From: Tritrichomonas foetus | Taxonomy: Eukaryota > Parabasalia > Tritrichomonadida > Tritrichomonadidae | NCBI GenBank assembly: GCA_001839685.1 | Contig: MLAK01000960.1 | Coordinates: 92,904 to 156,903 of the forward strand | Length of the DNA stretch: 64,000 bases | Direction: 5' to 3' | In this document: positions 19,342 through 29,500 of the stretch, one piece after another | How the letters are laid out: every line of letters begins with the position of its first letter | Position numbering within the stretch: position 1 is the first letter of the stretch | Translations under genes and position numbers: made by a program | Notes under the pieces: generated by a model | What the model was told of the DNA's origin: nothing | What the model saw: the letters and a program-made list of their open reading frames with translations, nothing else | The model's database searches: none

Positions 19342-20373
19342 TCACCAATCGAGGTCGTATGTTTGATTTTTCTTTCTACATTGATATTGAGTAATACACG
19401 CTTGACATCCAACCTCAAAATATGGATAAGGAGTATCAATTAAATGCGTTTGATGAAGTTCAAAAACCAGACGATTCCAATTACTTCCAAATGTTCCAAT
19501 AATCATTTTCGCTTTTTGTGATTCGCGAATATTTGCGAATGATTTCATAGCAACATCAAAATATTTACCTCGATTTTGCATGTACCCTTCATTTGATCTT
19601 GGATAGTCAAAATAACTCACACTTTCGAATAGATGTTCATTTTCTACGAAATAGTTAATTGCACTTGGATCTTCAGAACTAACAAGAATTGAAAGATTTC
19701 GTTGTAGTAGTTTTTGCATCATTAAAATTGGTTTCAAGTAGTTTTTAGTATCGATTAGTTTCATTTCAACAGCTTTATCACCATGTCTAACATGTAAAAA
19801 GAAATCATATTCATCACGAGGATTTCTAAGCATTTGGTTTCGAATGTTATTCATATATTCATGCGTTTTATTATTAAATCGAACCATATATAGTGTTGAC
19901 ATGATCCGCCAATAAAAAAACCAATTTTCAGGGGCAAGTGAGCTCCTATTTAAGACCGTTTTTACTTGATGTGGAATAAATAGTCGTTCTGGTTTAATCT
20001 TATGCAAATATGATGCGTTTTTAGCATCACTTTCTTCACATTTTGAGATTCGTTCAAAAAAGCAATCAAATCCAACAGTGTCATTACAAAATACACTATT
20101 CGGCCAAGCATAATTCACATTTTTTGACCAAACTGCAGTCCAATTGTATTCGAGTGCATAACCAAGTAAAAGACCATGAACATGAATTTGCGACCCAATA
20201 CCACAATCATGTTCTGAAATAATTAAAAGATGTCTGTTTGTACAATCTATAGGATTTTGATTCTCATAAATCATTTGTTGAACTTCTTTTGTTTTGAAAA
20301 TAGATTTAGAGGAAAAATCATCTGTCTCATTTGTTTGAATAAATGGATCCATGATGATACTTCGTTGTTTCAT
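19342..20373 (-). CDS. GT23/FUT8-like fucosyltransferase (5' end incomplete)
   Basis: 343 residues from the first ATG of the main frame. The pattern fits GDP-fucose-dependent transferases of the FUT8/NodZ/O-FucT group. An early HLLIISEHDCGIGSQIHVHG gives a nucleotide-sugar loop. FFLHVRHGDKAVE corresponds to the conserved VRRTDK-type motif. SILVSSEDPSAINYF is followed by AKMIIGTFGSNWNRLVFEL, the conserved motif III with its small-residue and Asn/Arg core. Many N-glycosylation sequons and a Cys-rich C-terminus (VGCQACITQYQCRK) suggest a lumenal Golgi/ER enzyme. The chosen ATG leaves no membrane anchor. The same frame stays open upstream to about 20560 (ENHELWANLTELTPEQ is clearly coding), so the true start lies further up. 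Acceptor and linkage cannot be told. Confidence 0.8.
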   Translation of the reverse strand: MKQRSIIMDPFIQTNETDDFSSKSIFKTKEVQQMIYENQNPIDCTNRHLLIISEHDCGIGSQIHVHGLLLGYALEYNWTAVWSKNVNYAWPNSVFCNDTVGFDCFFERISKCEESDAKNASYLHKIKPERLFIPHQVKTVLNRSSLAPENWFFYWRIMSTLYMVRFNNKTHEYMNNIRNQMLRNPRDEYDFFLHVRHGDKAVEMKLIDTKNYLKPILMMQKLLQRNLSILVSSEDPSAINYFVENEHLFESVSYFDYPRSNEGYMQNRGKYFDVAMKSFANIRESQKAKMIIGTFGSNWNRLVFELHQTHLIDTPYPYFEVGCQACITQYQCRKKNQTYDLDW

Positions 20374-20641
20374 TTTATCAAAAGGATAAAGTAAATAAAG
20401 TGCTCGTTTGATTTGTTCGGGTGTTAATTCTGTTAAATTCGCCCATAATTCATGATTCTCTACATAGTTTTGATGATATAAAACTTCTTCTAAGTAAGAA
20501 TCAACATTTATTAATATAAATACTGTGAAGAATAATCTGCACTGAGGAATCTGTGTTTAAAAAAAATACAGGTGCTTTCGAGTTCTGTGAAAAATATTCG
20601 TAATAGAGAAAAAATGGAAGAGATATTAATGCAAAAAACAT
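20374..20641 (-). other. Candidate 5' exon and micro-intron of the fucosyltransferase
   Basis: An ATG at 20641 opens a frame starting MFFALISLPFFLYYEYF, a plausible type II signal anchor as expected for a Golgi glycosyltransferase, but it runs into TGA near 20490. The downstream frame is coding-like but has no ATG. Three GT-AG removals on the minus strand restore one frame: 20490-20523 (34 nt, GTATTT...CTTACTTAG), 20551-20569 (19 nt, ends TAAACACAG) and 20542-20569 (28 nt). I cannot choose firmly; the 34-nt option best resembles the Rab intron. A single-base change in the T8 run alone would not fix the frame. Confidence 0.45.
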
Positions 20642-21155
20642 TTTTTTCTTGATAATCTTTTTGTTTAATTATCAATCGTTGAGTTATGAATTTTTTGATA
20701 AGAAAATAAGAAACAAATAATTCAATCATTTCAAAAATGGCATTACTCTTGGATGAAGTGGTAAATGCTGACGATTAATGTCTGTATTGCAAATCATAAC
20801 AAAAAAGTATGAATGGTAACAAAAAAATGGTTTTGTCCCCTTTCAAATTTCCTTTCAAAGATATGCCCTGAATTTTATCATTTCCTGACAAAATTCTGAA
20901 ATTAGAAAAAATTAATCTTTTGCAACACACGTCACACATTCCTATAAAAAATATAGTTAATTCATATATTGGAAAATCGATTGATAAACAAAAGAAATTT
21001 TTGTTAGTTACCATTTAAAAGTATTTGATAAATCCAACAAATATTTCATTAATGAATCTTATAAAATTCGCATCAATTATTAAAGAAGCTGTAAAAATAT
21101 TTTTTTTTCATGATGAAAACATTTGACTGTTTTGATTTCTATATTCTATTGTTGA
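20642..21155. other. Intergenic, one 39-codon ORF only
   Basis: No firm feature. An ATG frame of 39 codons begins at 21110 (MMKTFDCFDFYILLL...) and ends at 21229. It overlaps the decayed frame listed next in another phase and is probably chance. Confidence 0.4.
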
Positions 21156-21710
21156 ACATTACCAAAACTTGGAGATTTGGAGGAAATCACATTTTTCTAT
21201 GGGAAGAAGATGAATCCTCGGAAAAGTAAAATTTAAAAATATTGGTCTTAAAATGCTTATCATATGGTTTATATGTAATGCTCTAACAAATCAGAAAAAG
21301 AAACAAAAAGAGATGGGATATTTACTGAAGTCAGAAATTTTCGGGAATTGAAGATAAAACCGTTGGCATTGAAATAAACGGGTCATAAACTTGACCAAAT
21401 AACCTAAGAAAAAATAATAACCACATTTCTCCCAAATTTAGAAACCTAAAATTAATATCAAGCTACTTTTTAAAATGATTGGGATATATTTTAAAGAGAT
21501 TTATTTGACCTTTGTTGTGTTATTCATCAAATTAATGTAAAGTTAATAAAAGAATATCATGATCCAGAAGAATCAGTCGATTCTATTATTCCAAATTATA
21601 CCTCTGTATTACGATCAAATAATTGTTTGGTTAATTCTAAAGGTGAATCTGAATTTCTGTTATAAGATTTGGTCAAGTTTGAATATTCAAAATTTCGAAA
21701 AATGAATGAA
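21156..21710 (+). pseudogene. Coding-like frame broken only by TAA codons
   Basis: One reading frame over about 185 codons has protein-like composition. Samples are KRDGIFTEVRNFRELKIKPL, then EYHDPEESVDSIIPNYTSVL, then DLVKFEYSKFRKM. It contains ten in-frame TAA codons (at 21234, 21249, 21276, 21375, 21405, 21447, 21453, 21471, 21492 and 21663) and no TAG or TGA. The longest uninterrupted piece is 56 codons (21495-21662). The simplest reading is a decayed gene in which CAA or AAA codons became TAA, or chance in AT-rich DNA. I recognise no family. It ends at the long A tract. Confidence 0.3.
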
Positions 21711-21721
21711 AAAAAAAAAAG

Positions 21722-21751
<30 letters not shown>
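21709..21751. repeat. A12-G-A30 homopolymer tract
   Basis: An A run at 21709-21720, a single G, then 30 A at 21722-21751. It lies just beyond the 3' end of the nucleotide-sugar transporter, so in that gene's transcript it would be poly-U. Confidence 0.95.
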
Positions 21752-21752
<1 letters not shown>

Positions 21753-21797
21753 ATGAAGTTAAAAAAAGTGATACAAAATAGATTTTTTATGTCTTGC

Positions 21798-22820
21798 TTA
21801 GTCTTTCTTAAGCTTACCATCAGCTTCATCTTCTGATTTATCGTCCGATTTTTCATCATGCTTTTTCTCTGGTTTAGCTTTCGATTTCCCGTCAGGCTTT
21901 TCATCAGTTTTCTTGACAGTCTTTGGCTTGCTCTTGAAGAAGATGTCGATTGCAAGTGCTGTAAAGACAATTGCGACACCAGTCCACTGTCGTGCATTGA
22001 GCTGGTGGCGGAAGATGATTGCGGAAAGAACAATTGTGAAGAGTTTGCGCGTTGTTGTGGCGATGGCAACAACGAGGCCGTCGGAGAGGCCAATGGCTTC
22101 AAATAAGGCAACTTGTGCAATTGAACCTGTCAAGCCAAAAGCAACAATCTTTGGAATGTATTCTTGGTGTTGCATTACCCAGAAAAATCCTTCATACAAT
22201 TCACGGAAATAGAGGGCAGCAATGATTAAAGTGCTCCACATGTAGTTGAAGAACATTGTGACAAATGGGCCACCATCTCCTTTAAGTTTGTCGACAATTG
22301 GAACGTAAATTGCATCACTGAAAAGACAGCCGAAAGCAAAAGCGAAGCCTGTGAGGGAGGATTTCCCGAATTTTCCACTCATTCCGAAAATGGCGAGGCC
22401 AAAAGTAAGAATAAAAACGACGAGAATCTTTTTGGCATCGATTTTCTTGCGGAAAATTAATAATTGGCAAAACATGACAGCAAGCGGCTTGGCTGCCTTG
22501 ATGACGTTAAATGTTGGATAGTCGAGGTTGTGATAAAAAGCGTTGTTTCCGAAGTAGAATCCGAGCTGTTGAGATATCGAAATTGCGATGTAGGGAAGTG
22601 GATTTTTTGGAATTTTTGAGCGGGTAACCAAAATGGCGATAAATGCGGCGATCATATAGAAAATGTTGTTGACAAAAAGAAGGAGATTTGGATAACTGAA
22701 TGTGTTTTCATCAGCATTTTTCTTTGGAAGCAATTGTTCTTGGATAATAAAGTAAACAATGAAGCCGCAGTACATAATACCAACGGCTAACGCGAGCCTA
22801 ACAGAATTCGAAATCGGCAT
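21798..22820 (-). CDS. UAA-family (SLC35B-like) nucleotide-sugar transporter
   Basis: 340 residues from the ATG at 22820; the frame continues upstream to a TTG but has no other ATG, and the first membrane segment starts right after this Met (NSVRLALAVGIMYCGFIVYF). About ten hydrophobic helices are visible, in two EamA-like halves. The conserved UAA signature appears as NAFYHNLDYPTFNVIKAAKPLAVM, and LSDGLVVAIATTTRKLFTIVLSAIIF is the second-half equivalent. The cytosolic tail is highly charged (K, D, E, P repeats) and ends KLKKD, a KxKxx COPI retrieval signal, so ER residence is likely, as for SLC35B1/HUT1. The substrate (UDP-galactose, UDP-glucose, ATP or another) cannot be read from the sequence. 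It would supply lumenal glycosyltransferases such as the neighbouring fucosyltransferase, though their proximity need not mean anything. Confidence 0.9.
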   Translation of the reverse strand: MPISNSVRLALAVGIMYCGFIVYFIIQEQLLPKKNADENTFSYPNLLLFVNNIFYMIAAFIAILVTRSKIPKNPLPYIAISISQQLGFYFGNNAFYHNLDYPTFNVIKAAKPLAVMFCQLLIFRKKIDAKKILVVFILTFGLAIFGMSGKFGKSSLTGFAFAFGCLFSDAIYVPIVDKLKGDGGPFVTMFFNYMWSTLIIAALYFRELYEGFFWVMQHQEYIPKIVAFGLTGSIAQVALFEAIGLSDGLVVAIATTTRKLFTIVLSAIIFRHQLNARQWTGVAIVFTALAIDIFFKSKPKTVKKTDEKPDGKSKAKPEKKHDEKSDDKSEDEADGKLKKD

Positions 22821-23985
22821 TGAACCTTGTTTTGATCTTTGGTCGGACCAAATACATTCATAAAAAAGAATCTGTGAAAATGTCACATCATACTTTTTTA
22901 AATAAAAATAATGATGGCTAATAACACTATATTTCAAATAGAGGATCGAAGATTATTTTTCAGAATTGATGTAATCGAATGGAAAATTTCATACTTTTAT
23001 AATTATAAGAAAAGGAAATATCCAATACTTTCCTTAATGATAAGAAAATTTTTTAAGGAAAAATATGGAGATATCGCCAAAAAAAGAAAAATTATTTCAA
23101 TTAATTTCGATAAAATTGCTTCAATTATTGAATACAAAAAAGATAAGTTTTATTTGGAATTTTTTCCATGGTAAATATTATAATTTACGCTTTAATTTTT
23201 GAATAATAATTATATTACAATTAGAAGATTAAATTATTCTTGGTAAATTGAGATTCTAATTTTCTGATAAGATATTGGCACAATAGGTTTTTGAATGAAT
23301 TTTCATCGTTTTTATTCGATACTCAAAAGATCAAGAAAATTAGTTTTAATCACATTTACAGGAAAATCATATTATTTATTGGACCAATCGTGATTTTGGA
23401 AGTTTAAAAGAACTGTAGTCTAACAAAATATTTCATTGTATCAGTGATTCTCGATCTCACATTTAAATAATCACATGAAGATACATTCCCATAATTGAAA
23501 AATTATTGTGTTAACTTATTTTGTACGGAAAAATATATTTTTAAAGTAATTAACAGTTAAATCTATCTTTCCCGATGTTGATCATTAATTAATAGTTAAC
23601 TCTATCAAAAAGTTTATCAAATTCTATAAAAAATGTTTTTTTCTGCAATAAATTGGACATTCTAAAATGCGAAATATTTACCTAATATCTAATGAAAAGA
23701 TTAATTTTAAAATCGACATTTACATTCGTTCTACTTTTTCAAACAGTCGGAAGATGAATTAATATCCACTATTCTTTTGCTAACTACTTGTGACTCACAA
23801 GTTGTAAGTTGAAATGAGAACCTAAATGATCATTATATTTAACAAGTTCTTTCTCCATCTTCTAAGGTCTCATTCGTGTCTGAAAACAATTCTTTTCAAA
23901 AAGACAAATGGTCATTTTTCTTTTCTGTTAAATAATCTCATGACTTTTACATTAGTTCAGAAAAAAACTGTTTTCGTCCATTACT
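22821..23985. other. Intergenic, gene-poor island (left part)
   Basis: AT-rich DNA with no convincing gene. The 87-codon frame at 22911-23174 is Lys/Ile/Phe-rich and looks like chance. This part precedes the transposon. Confidence 0.5.
23978..23985. repeat. Left target-site duplication
   Basis: CCATTACT directly abuts the left inverted repeat. The identical octamer follows the right inverted repeat at 25984-25991. Confidence 0.75.
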
Positions 23986-23999
23986 AGATGTATACAAAC
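23986..23999 (+). repeat. Left terminal inverted repeat
   Basis: AGATGTATACAAAC, the exact reverse complement of 25970-25983. Confidence 0.8.
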
Positions 24000-24014
24000 A
24001 AAAGTACACAACCT
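24000..24014 (+). repeat. Subterminal inverted repeat, left copy
   Basis: AAAAGTACACAACCT follows the left terminal repeat immediately. Its exact reverse complement lies at 24880-24894 inside the element. This may mark the end of a nested or internally deleted relative. Confidence 0.6.
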
Positions 24015-24200
24015 GGAAATACGTTTATTTTCATTAAATNAACTGAACTTTTTCGAATCTTGGAAACAACTTCCCGACTCTCTGATGCTTAATTTACAGC
24101 AACGAATTTTTGCTGAATAGATCTCAACCAATAAAAAATGCCAAAATTCGCTTGATTACTATTTTCGAAATTACACGTTATTTCTAAAATCTCCAGGCAG

Positions 24201-24467
24201 ATGAAAGATTTAGCCCTTTCCACTAGATCAAAGAGTTACTCAAATATTTCTCTATATTATCCCTACTATGTGGACAATTTTATCGAATTTATCTTGCAAT
24301 ACACCAATTTTATTGAATTTGAATTTTCCGAAAGATTGATGCTTAGATTTTTTTTCAAACTTTGCCAACATGCACAATTTCGTCAGAATGTATTAACATC
24401 GATTTATAAAGCATTTTCGTCTTTTGGTTGTCGAGAATTACGTTCTCAAAAAAAATTCGATATTTGA
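24201..24467 (+). pseudogene. 88-codon coding-like remnant in the transposon
   Basis: The frame starts at an ATG, but the same frame is open upstream to about 24154, and after the TGA it continues coding-like for about 27 more codons (SQSNEPIVFNSHKIMN) to another stop. It contains SERLMLRFFFKLCQHAQF and AFSSFGCRELRSQKKFDI. It reads like part of a larger protein broken by a nonsense change, perhaps the transposase or captured host sequence. I recognise no family. Confidence 0.3.
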
Positions 24468-24879
24468 TCACAATCTAATGAACCAATTGTATTCAACTCA
24501 CACAAAATCATGAACATTCTTATTAATAAAGAAGGAAATTGAATTTAATTCTGAAATTATTTGAGAATCTTATTTTTTGGGCATAATTTTTTTTTCTTTC
24601 TTAAAATCCTTTTGAAGGAACTTATCCATGTAAATACTCTCAAAAATCAAGGATATGTCGCATATGTGTGGGAAAAAAGTAGATTTTCATTTTCAATGGA
24701 ATAGACGATTATAATGTATTCAAAACAATAAGTATTTCTAAAAAAATTGCTTTTTTTATTAAATCGAAGAATATCTCAAAAATAAAAAGACAAAATCTTT
24801 TAATATTTTGGATATATTATTTTTTAATTATGCTAATTATATGGAGAAAATATAAATAAAATCATAAGCGTAGAAGCAT

Positions 24880-24894
24880 AGGTTGTGTACTTTT
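24880..24894 (-). repeat. Subterminal inverted repeat, internal copy
   Basis: Exact complement of 24000-24014. It is followed by ATACAAAC and then TCTAGATGTAG, scrambled pieces resembling the terminal repeat. Confidence 0.6.
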
Positions 24895-25327
24895 ATACAA
24901 ACTAACTAGCTCTAGATGTAGAAGACTATTGAGAGATCTAAATGAATAATTGTTGATATTATTGTCATCTAAAAATTATTTAATTGTAATCCTATTAATA
25001 ATATATAAATATTATAATTTAAAAATCAAGATACAGAGAAAACCAAATCCAAAAAAAAATTGTGAGAAAAAAATAAACCCCACAGAAATTTCTGAGAATT
25101 ATTGAGATAAAAAGTGATTTTATAGCATTAATATCTTGATTATTTATTATCATAAATCGTGCTTTTTATTATCATATGACCCTCCATCGAAAATTATAAT
25201 GTTTTCCAAAATACAAAAATGAAGTATAAAAAAAATATTAATAATTTTGATATAAATAAAAAAAATTTAGGCATCAATGAGAAGATTACGAATGTTTTGC
25301 TATCTAAATGGCGAGTCATCAGAAAAT

Positions 25328-25453
25328 TCACTTGGCATCGAGTATGGAAAAAACATATTGGATTCCATTTTTCTTGATTTGGTCTTTCAATCGTTGTATC
25401 TGTATACCTGCTTGAGAATGTGCTGTTGAGGACTGCCAGTCTATTTTCTTCAT
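25328..25453 (-). pseudogene. 41-codon coding-like remnant, reverse strand
   Basis: ATG at 25453 to TGA at 25328 gives MKKIDWQSSTAHSQAGIQIQ and a following helical segment. The same frame is coding-like for about 24 codons upstream, separated by a TAG. The amino-acid usage (Q, S, K, D, A) is unlike the surrounding AT-rich noise. It is probably a fragment of a lost ORF inside the transposon. Confidence 0.3.
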
Positions 25454-25969
25454 ATACTAAAATTTTATGACAGAAAAGATTTCAATACATTCATATTTGT
25501 CAAATGGAAATTGAATTAATTCAACATCACTGAGTTAAAACTATCAAAATTTTCGCGATTTTTAATTAAAAATCGATAGAAGAAGTGTAAATAGAATTAT
25601 GGGAAGCAGTATTATAATCTTTGTGATTCTTGGAAAAAAAGCTTCTCACAATTTTTTTTTAGGCTTTCTCCAAAATCGCTCTTTTTTCGGTTTAATTGTT
25701 GCAAAATTTCAAAACTATGAATAAATATGGCTCATAACTATAAAAAATAGATTTAACAATTGACTGAAAGCTGTTCACCCGAAAACTGAAACAATAGCTT
25801 CTTCAGAATCATTTTCGAAATATTTTTGAATTCGGCCATTTGCGAAGTTTGCGATAAGGGAAATTTNCGTCATTCTTTTAGCTATTTGGGTTTTGATTTT
25901 TGACTGATGGTATTAAGTAATACTGATGATAAGGATCATTTTAGTGATTTCGTACGTTAAGACTATTTG

Positions 25970-25983
25970 GTTTGTATACATCT
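25970..25983 (-). repeat. Right terminal inverted repeat
   Basis: GTTTGTATACATCT on the plus strand, complementary to 23986-23999. Confidence 0.8.
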
Positions 25984-25991
25984 CCATTACT
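25984..25991. repeat. Right target-site duplication
   Basis: CCATTACT, identical to 23978-23985. Confidence 0.75.
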
Positions 25992-26513
25992 TTTATTTTA
26001 TCTTCACTTTTTCAAAAATGAATTCACATCTAGCTTTTTGATAACATTCTATACCTCAATATGTCCATTTATTTCAATACATAATGCAAATATTTCACCT
26101 ATTCCATAAGTTTTCACCTTTCAACCGATTTTTTGTTCAATAAGAAATGCAATAAATCTTTAGCGTTGTAACACATCAGTTTTTCTGAAAAAAATTATTG
26201 AATTTGGTGATAAAATTATGCATAAAAATTTTAACAGTTATCATGAAATCACCAAATTATATATTAGATAGTATAAATATTTGACATATACTAAGATGAA
26301 ATCATTATCTTCAATTCTATGCGGTGAAAAATGAGTCATTTCTCTTTCAATTATGTTTCTGTGAAAAATTCAATAAAATGAACTTTTCCTCGGAATTATT
26401 GTACATCAAGAAAACTTTACTGTAAATTTCACATTAATTAGGAAATAATTGACCTTACATCTTTCAATTTAAATTCAATTCACATCTCATATTCTTTCAT
26501 TAATCGCTTTATT
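25992..26513. other. Intergenic, upstream of the talin-like gene
   Basis: AT-rich. Apart from the initiator-like motif close to the ATG I see nothing. Confidence 0.5.
26497..26503 (+). promoter_or_regulatory. Initiator-like element of the talin-like gene
   Basis: TCATTAA lies 10 nt before the ATG. It matches the trichomonad initiator core TCA, pyrimidine, A/T and has typical spacing. Confidence 0.45.
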
Positions 26514-29500
26514 ATGAGTGGATACGTACCTTTTGCCAATAATATATCGAAATACAAATTCAAGTCACCCACTGAAATTCTGCCACAAGGAAAAGTACCG
26601 CTTGTCTTAAATATAGTCGGCTTTTATATTCAACGAACTCGCGTTCAGATCGAACGAATTCAACAAAATCTTCACCTAATTCTCGAGGCCATCCCAAAAA
26701 TCACCGAAGGACCACAAGCCCAGCTCAGTATTTATTATAATCGAATTAGCTGCCTGTCTGGTATTTTGGTCCAGGCGTGTGGCGAAATGGACAAAGGACT
26801 TACAGATGGATACAAATGCTCAGAAATAATCATGGCTGCTTTTGGCTATTTAGGACAATTCCAACAATATTTACCAACATTGATTTCAGCCAGTGCTTCT
26901 CAGATGACGTCATATATTCCAGCGCTTAAAGAGTGCATTGAGACTGTGATTAACAACTTCCAAACAACTCTGGACAAAATTAAACAATGCGAAGAATTTG
27001 TTGTAAAGTCAGTTCCAGCAATTGATTTTACTAAAAATCCAGTTGCTACAACCGCAGCCGCACTTTTATACATCTCTGAACAGTTAATTGTCGATATTAA
27101 CTTTTTACTTCAAAATGACGCCGTTAAGCATTCACCACAACATGAAGAACAATTAAAGCATTGGCTGAATCTGATAACTCAATTTTCTGGAAATGTGTTC
27201 ACCAATGCTTTAGCCAATCCAAATACTGTGATTGGATCTACTTCAGCAATTGCAGCAGCCTCTCCTTCACTCATATCAACAGTTGGTTCACTCCAAAGCT
27301 TCGCTGATAATGCTGTTGATTTTTCGCAGATCGGCTCCAACGCCATTTTATTTATGCAGCTGTTACATTCACTTGAAATTTTATCAACATTAAGTTACGC
27401 TAAATCTCTCATTCCTCGTGGACCACAAGTTTATACTACAAAAGCAGGCTCTGATGAACTTGTTCAATACGCAAATCGATTATTCCCTCATGTAAGCAAC
27501 AAGCTTCGAGAAAATACAACAAGAGATGCAGCAGCAATAAATGGTGCCATCAAAAATATGCTTGAGTACGCATCGAGCTCAGCAGAAATCTCAGTTTTCG
27601 CAATGGTTCAAATTGTCAGGAATTATTGTATCTGTTTACCAGACTCTGAAGCAGGTGAGGCAATTTTATTAGATGTTGTTAAGATATCCAATGACATTGT
27701 TTTGAATATTTTTGAACGTGCCAAAGACCTTACAAAACAAATTCAAGAACTTTATCAGCAACATTTGGTTGATTTCAATGAAAAGAATCTCGGCGAAATT
27801 AATTATTATACCACACACATTCTTGAAGTTCAAACATTAAGTATTACCTCTCCAAATTATATGAAAGATTTAAAGAAGGTTGTTTCTTGTTTCGGTGCAC
27901 TTCCAAGAGTCATCCGAAAACTTGAATCAAATAGCAATGTTGAAGAACTGAAGACGAAATTCGAAGATTTTGCTAAAAAAGTTGAAGGAATCGGCGACGA
28001 ATTTTCTAATTGGACACATCAAATTTTAATGTCACTTTCTGAAATAATTATCAAGCAAGCTGAACTTACTGACAATACTTTAATGCTTTGTCAATATTAT
28101 GGAGTGCGTCTTCCTGATGATCTTACACCAATTTCCACAAAACTTCATGCAACATTGAAAGATATGTCACACTTCCTTTATTACGACTTAGGACAAATTA
28201 AAACTGTTATCGATACATTTAAGCAAATCCAAAGTCATATTACTTTTTATCAACAACTTGTTGCAGCAAAATCTAAAGACCCTTTACTTCAAATTGCTTC
28301 ATTGGCATTTCGATATATTACCAAGCCAATCAATGCTTTGGCAGCATCACTTGTAAATTATATCGAATTTGAAGATAATGATTCATTCATGACTTTTATT
28401 AACTATGTCTTAAATTCTGCTTCAAATCAAATAAATAACGCAACAGCCGCACTTTCAAGCTTCCCGCCATCACTTACAACGCTATATAGTATTCCATTCT
28501 CTCAATTATATTCATCATTTTCAGCAATTACAAATTATCCAGATTTTGGTGGAATGATTGCCAATTTCAAGAACATGGTAAGTCCACCAATCGAATCATT
28601 GTGGCCAGCTGTTATTGGCTTATCAGCTGGTGGTGTCGTGACTGATACAGGAAGTATTCCACAACATGTAAAAGTTCTTATGCAAGTTATTTCCGATATT
28701 GCATCAGTTGCTGATAAAATGAAAGCGCCAAATATTTCATGTGATCTTCCGGAATCAATCAAAAATGTTAAAGAATTTGAGATGCGTTTAACATCACTTT
28801 CAGAAAACTTGAAAGGCATTGCAGAGTTTCTTCTTAATGCAATAAAATCTGCAGATCATCCAGATGCTTATAAAGTCTTACAAGCATGGATGAAATACCT
28901 TGATACACCATCTATTGACTTCGATCATTTTGCCCAAAAACTTCGTGAAGCAATCGCTGAGCTTGTTTCCGGAAAAACCACCGTGAATGATAATTTAATT
29001 GATGCATTTGCAGCAGTATCAGTTGCAATTGCAAGAATGATTCTTGGTGAACCATATGATACTCTTCTTTCATCTTTACATAATCAACTTATTGAAGCTT
29101 TATCACAATACTTCAAATCTGGCTGCAAAGACTTCTCAGCACTTAAACGCATGTACGGACTTGTTGAAGCCATTTGTACACTCATTAAAGCTTCAAAAGC
29201 CAATACTGAGGATAGAAATGGTCTATACACTAATAGTCTTCGTTGCTCTCTTCGTGGACTTAATGTTGTTCGTGCTCATGGAAATCAAACACCACCTGAA
29301 GATTTATTAGATTGTCATCGATCACTTGGTATGCTTAATTCACTCCTTACTATTTTAGCAACAACTGTTCCAACCGGAAAAGAACTTACTCAAGTCGTTA
29401 CACTCATCAATGATTCAATTCTTGCTGGAACACAAACCAATGAGCAACTTACAAATGCAATTGCACATCTTTCTGCTGAACTTGCAAGAATACGTACGTT

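Larger units (their letters stand above)
23986..25983. mobile_element. DNA transposon, 1998 bp, decayed or non-autonomous
   Basis: The ends are perfect 14-bp inverted repeats: AGATGTATACAAAC at 23986-23999 and its complement at 25970-25983. They are flanked by the octamer CCATTACT on both sides. Counting the neighbouring T, the duplication could also be read as 9 bp. Eight to nine bases fits hAT or Mutator-like elements; the ends do not begin CAGGG as many hAT ends do, so the superfamily stays open. No intact transposase is present. Protein-like fragments occur on both strands (88 codons at 24201-24467 plus; 41 codons at 25328-25453 minus), interrupted by stops. Two undetermined bases (24040, 25867) fall inside, as expected if near-identical copies confused assembly. 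Confidence 0.75.

Noticed and set aside
20775..21014. 79-codon minus-strand ORF
   Set aside because: Phe/Ile/Lys-rich composition expected of AT-rich noise; no motif.
21156..21710. Genome-wide TAA reassignment to Gln
   Set aside because: Many clear genes here (Rab, BEACH, M1 aminopeptidase) end with TAA at the right place.
21596..22120. 174-codon minus-strand ORF
   Set aside because: Out-of-phase shadow of the nucleotide-sugar transporter running through the A tract.
22820..22937. 39-residue N-terminal extension of the transporter
   Set aside because: No ATG in the extension; the first helix starts right after the ATG at 22820.
22911..23174. 87-codon plus-strand ORF beside the transporter
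   Set aside because: Overlaps the transporter's upstream region, composition is K/I/F noise, no recognisable domain.
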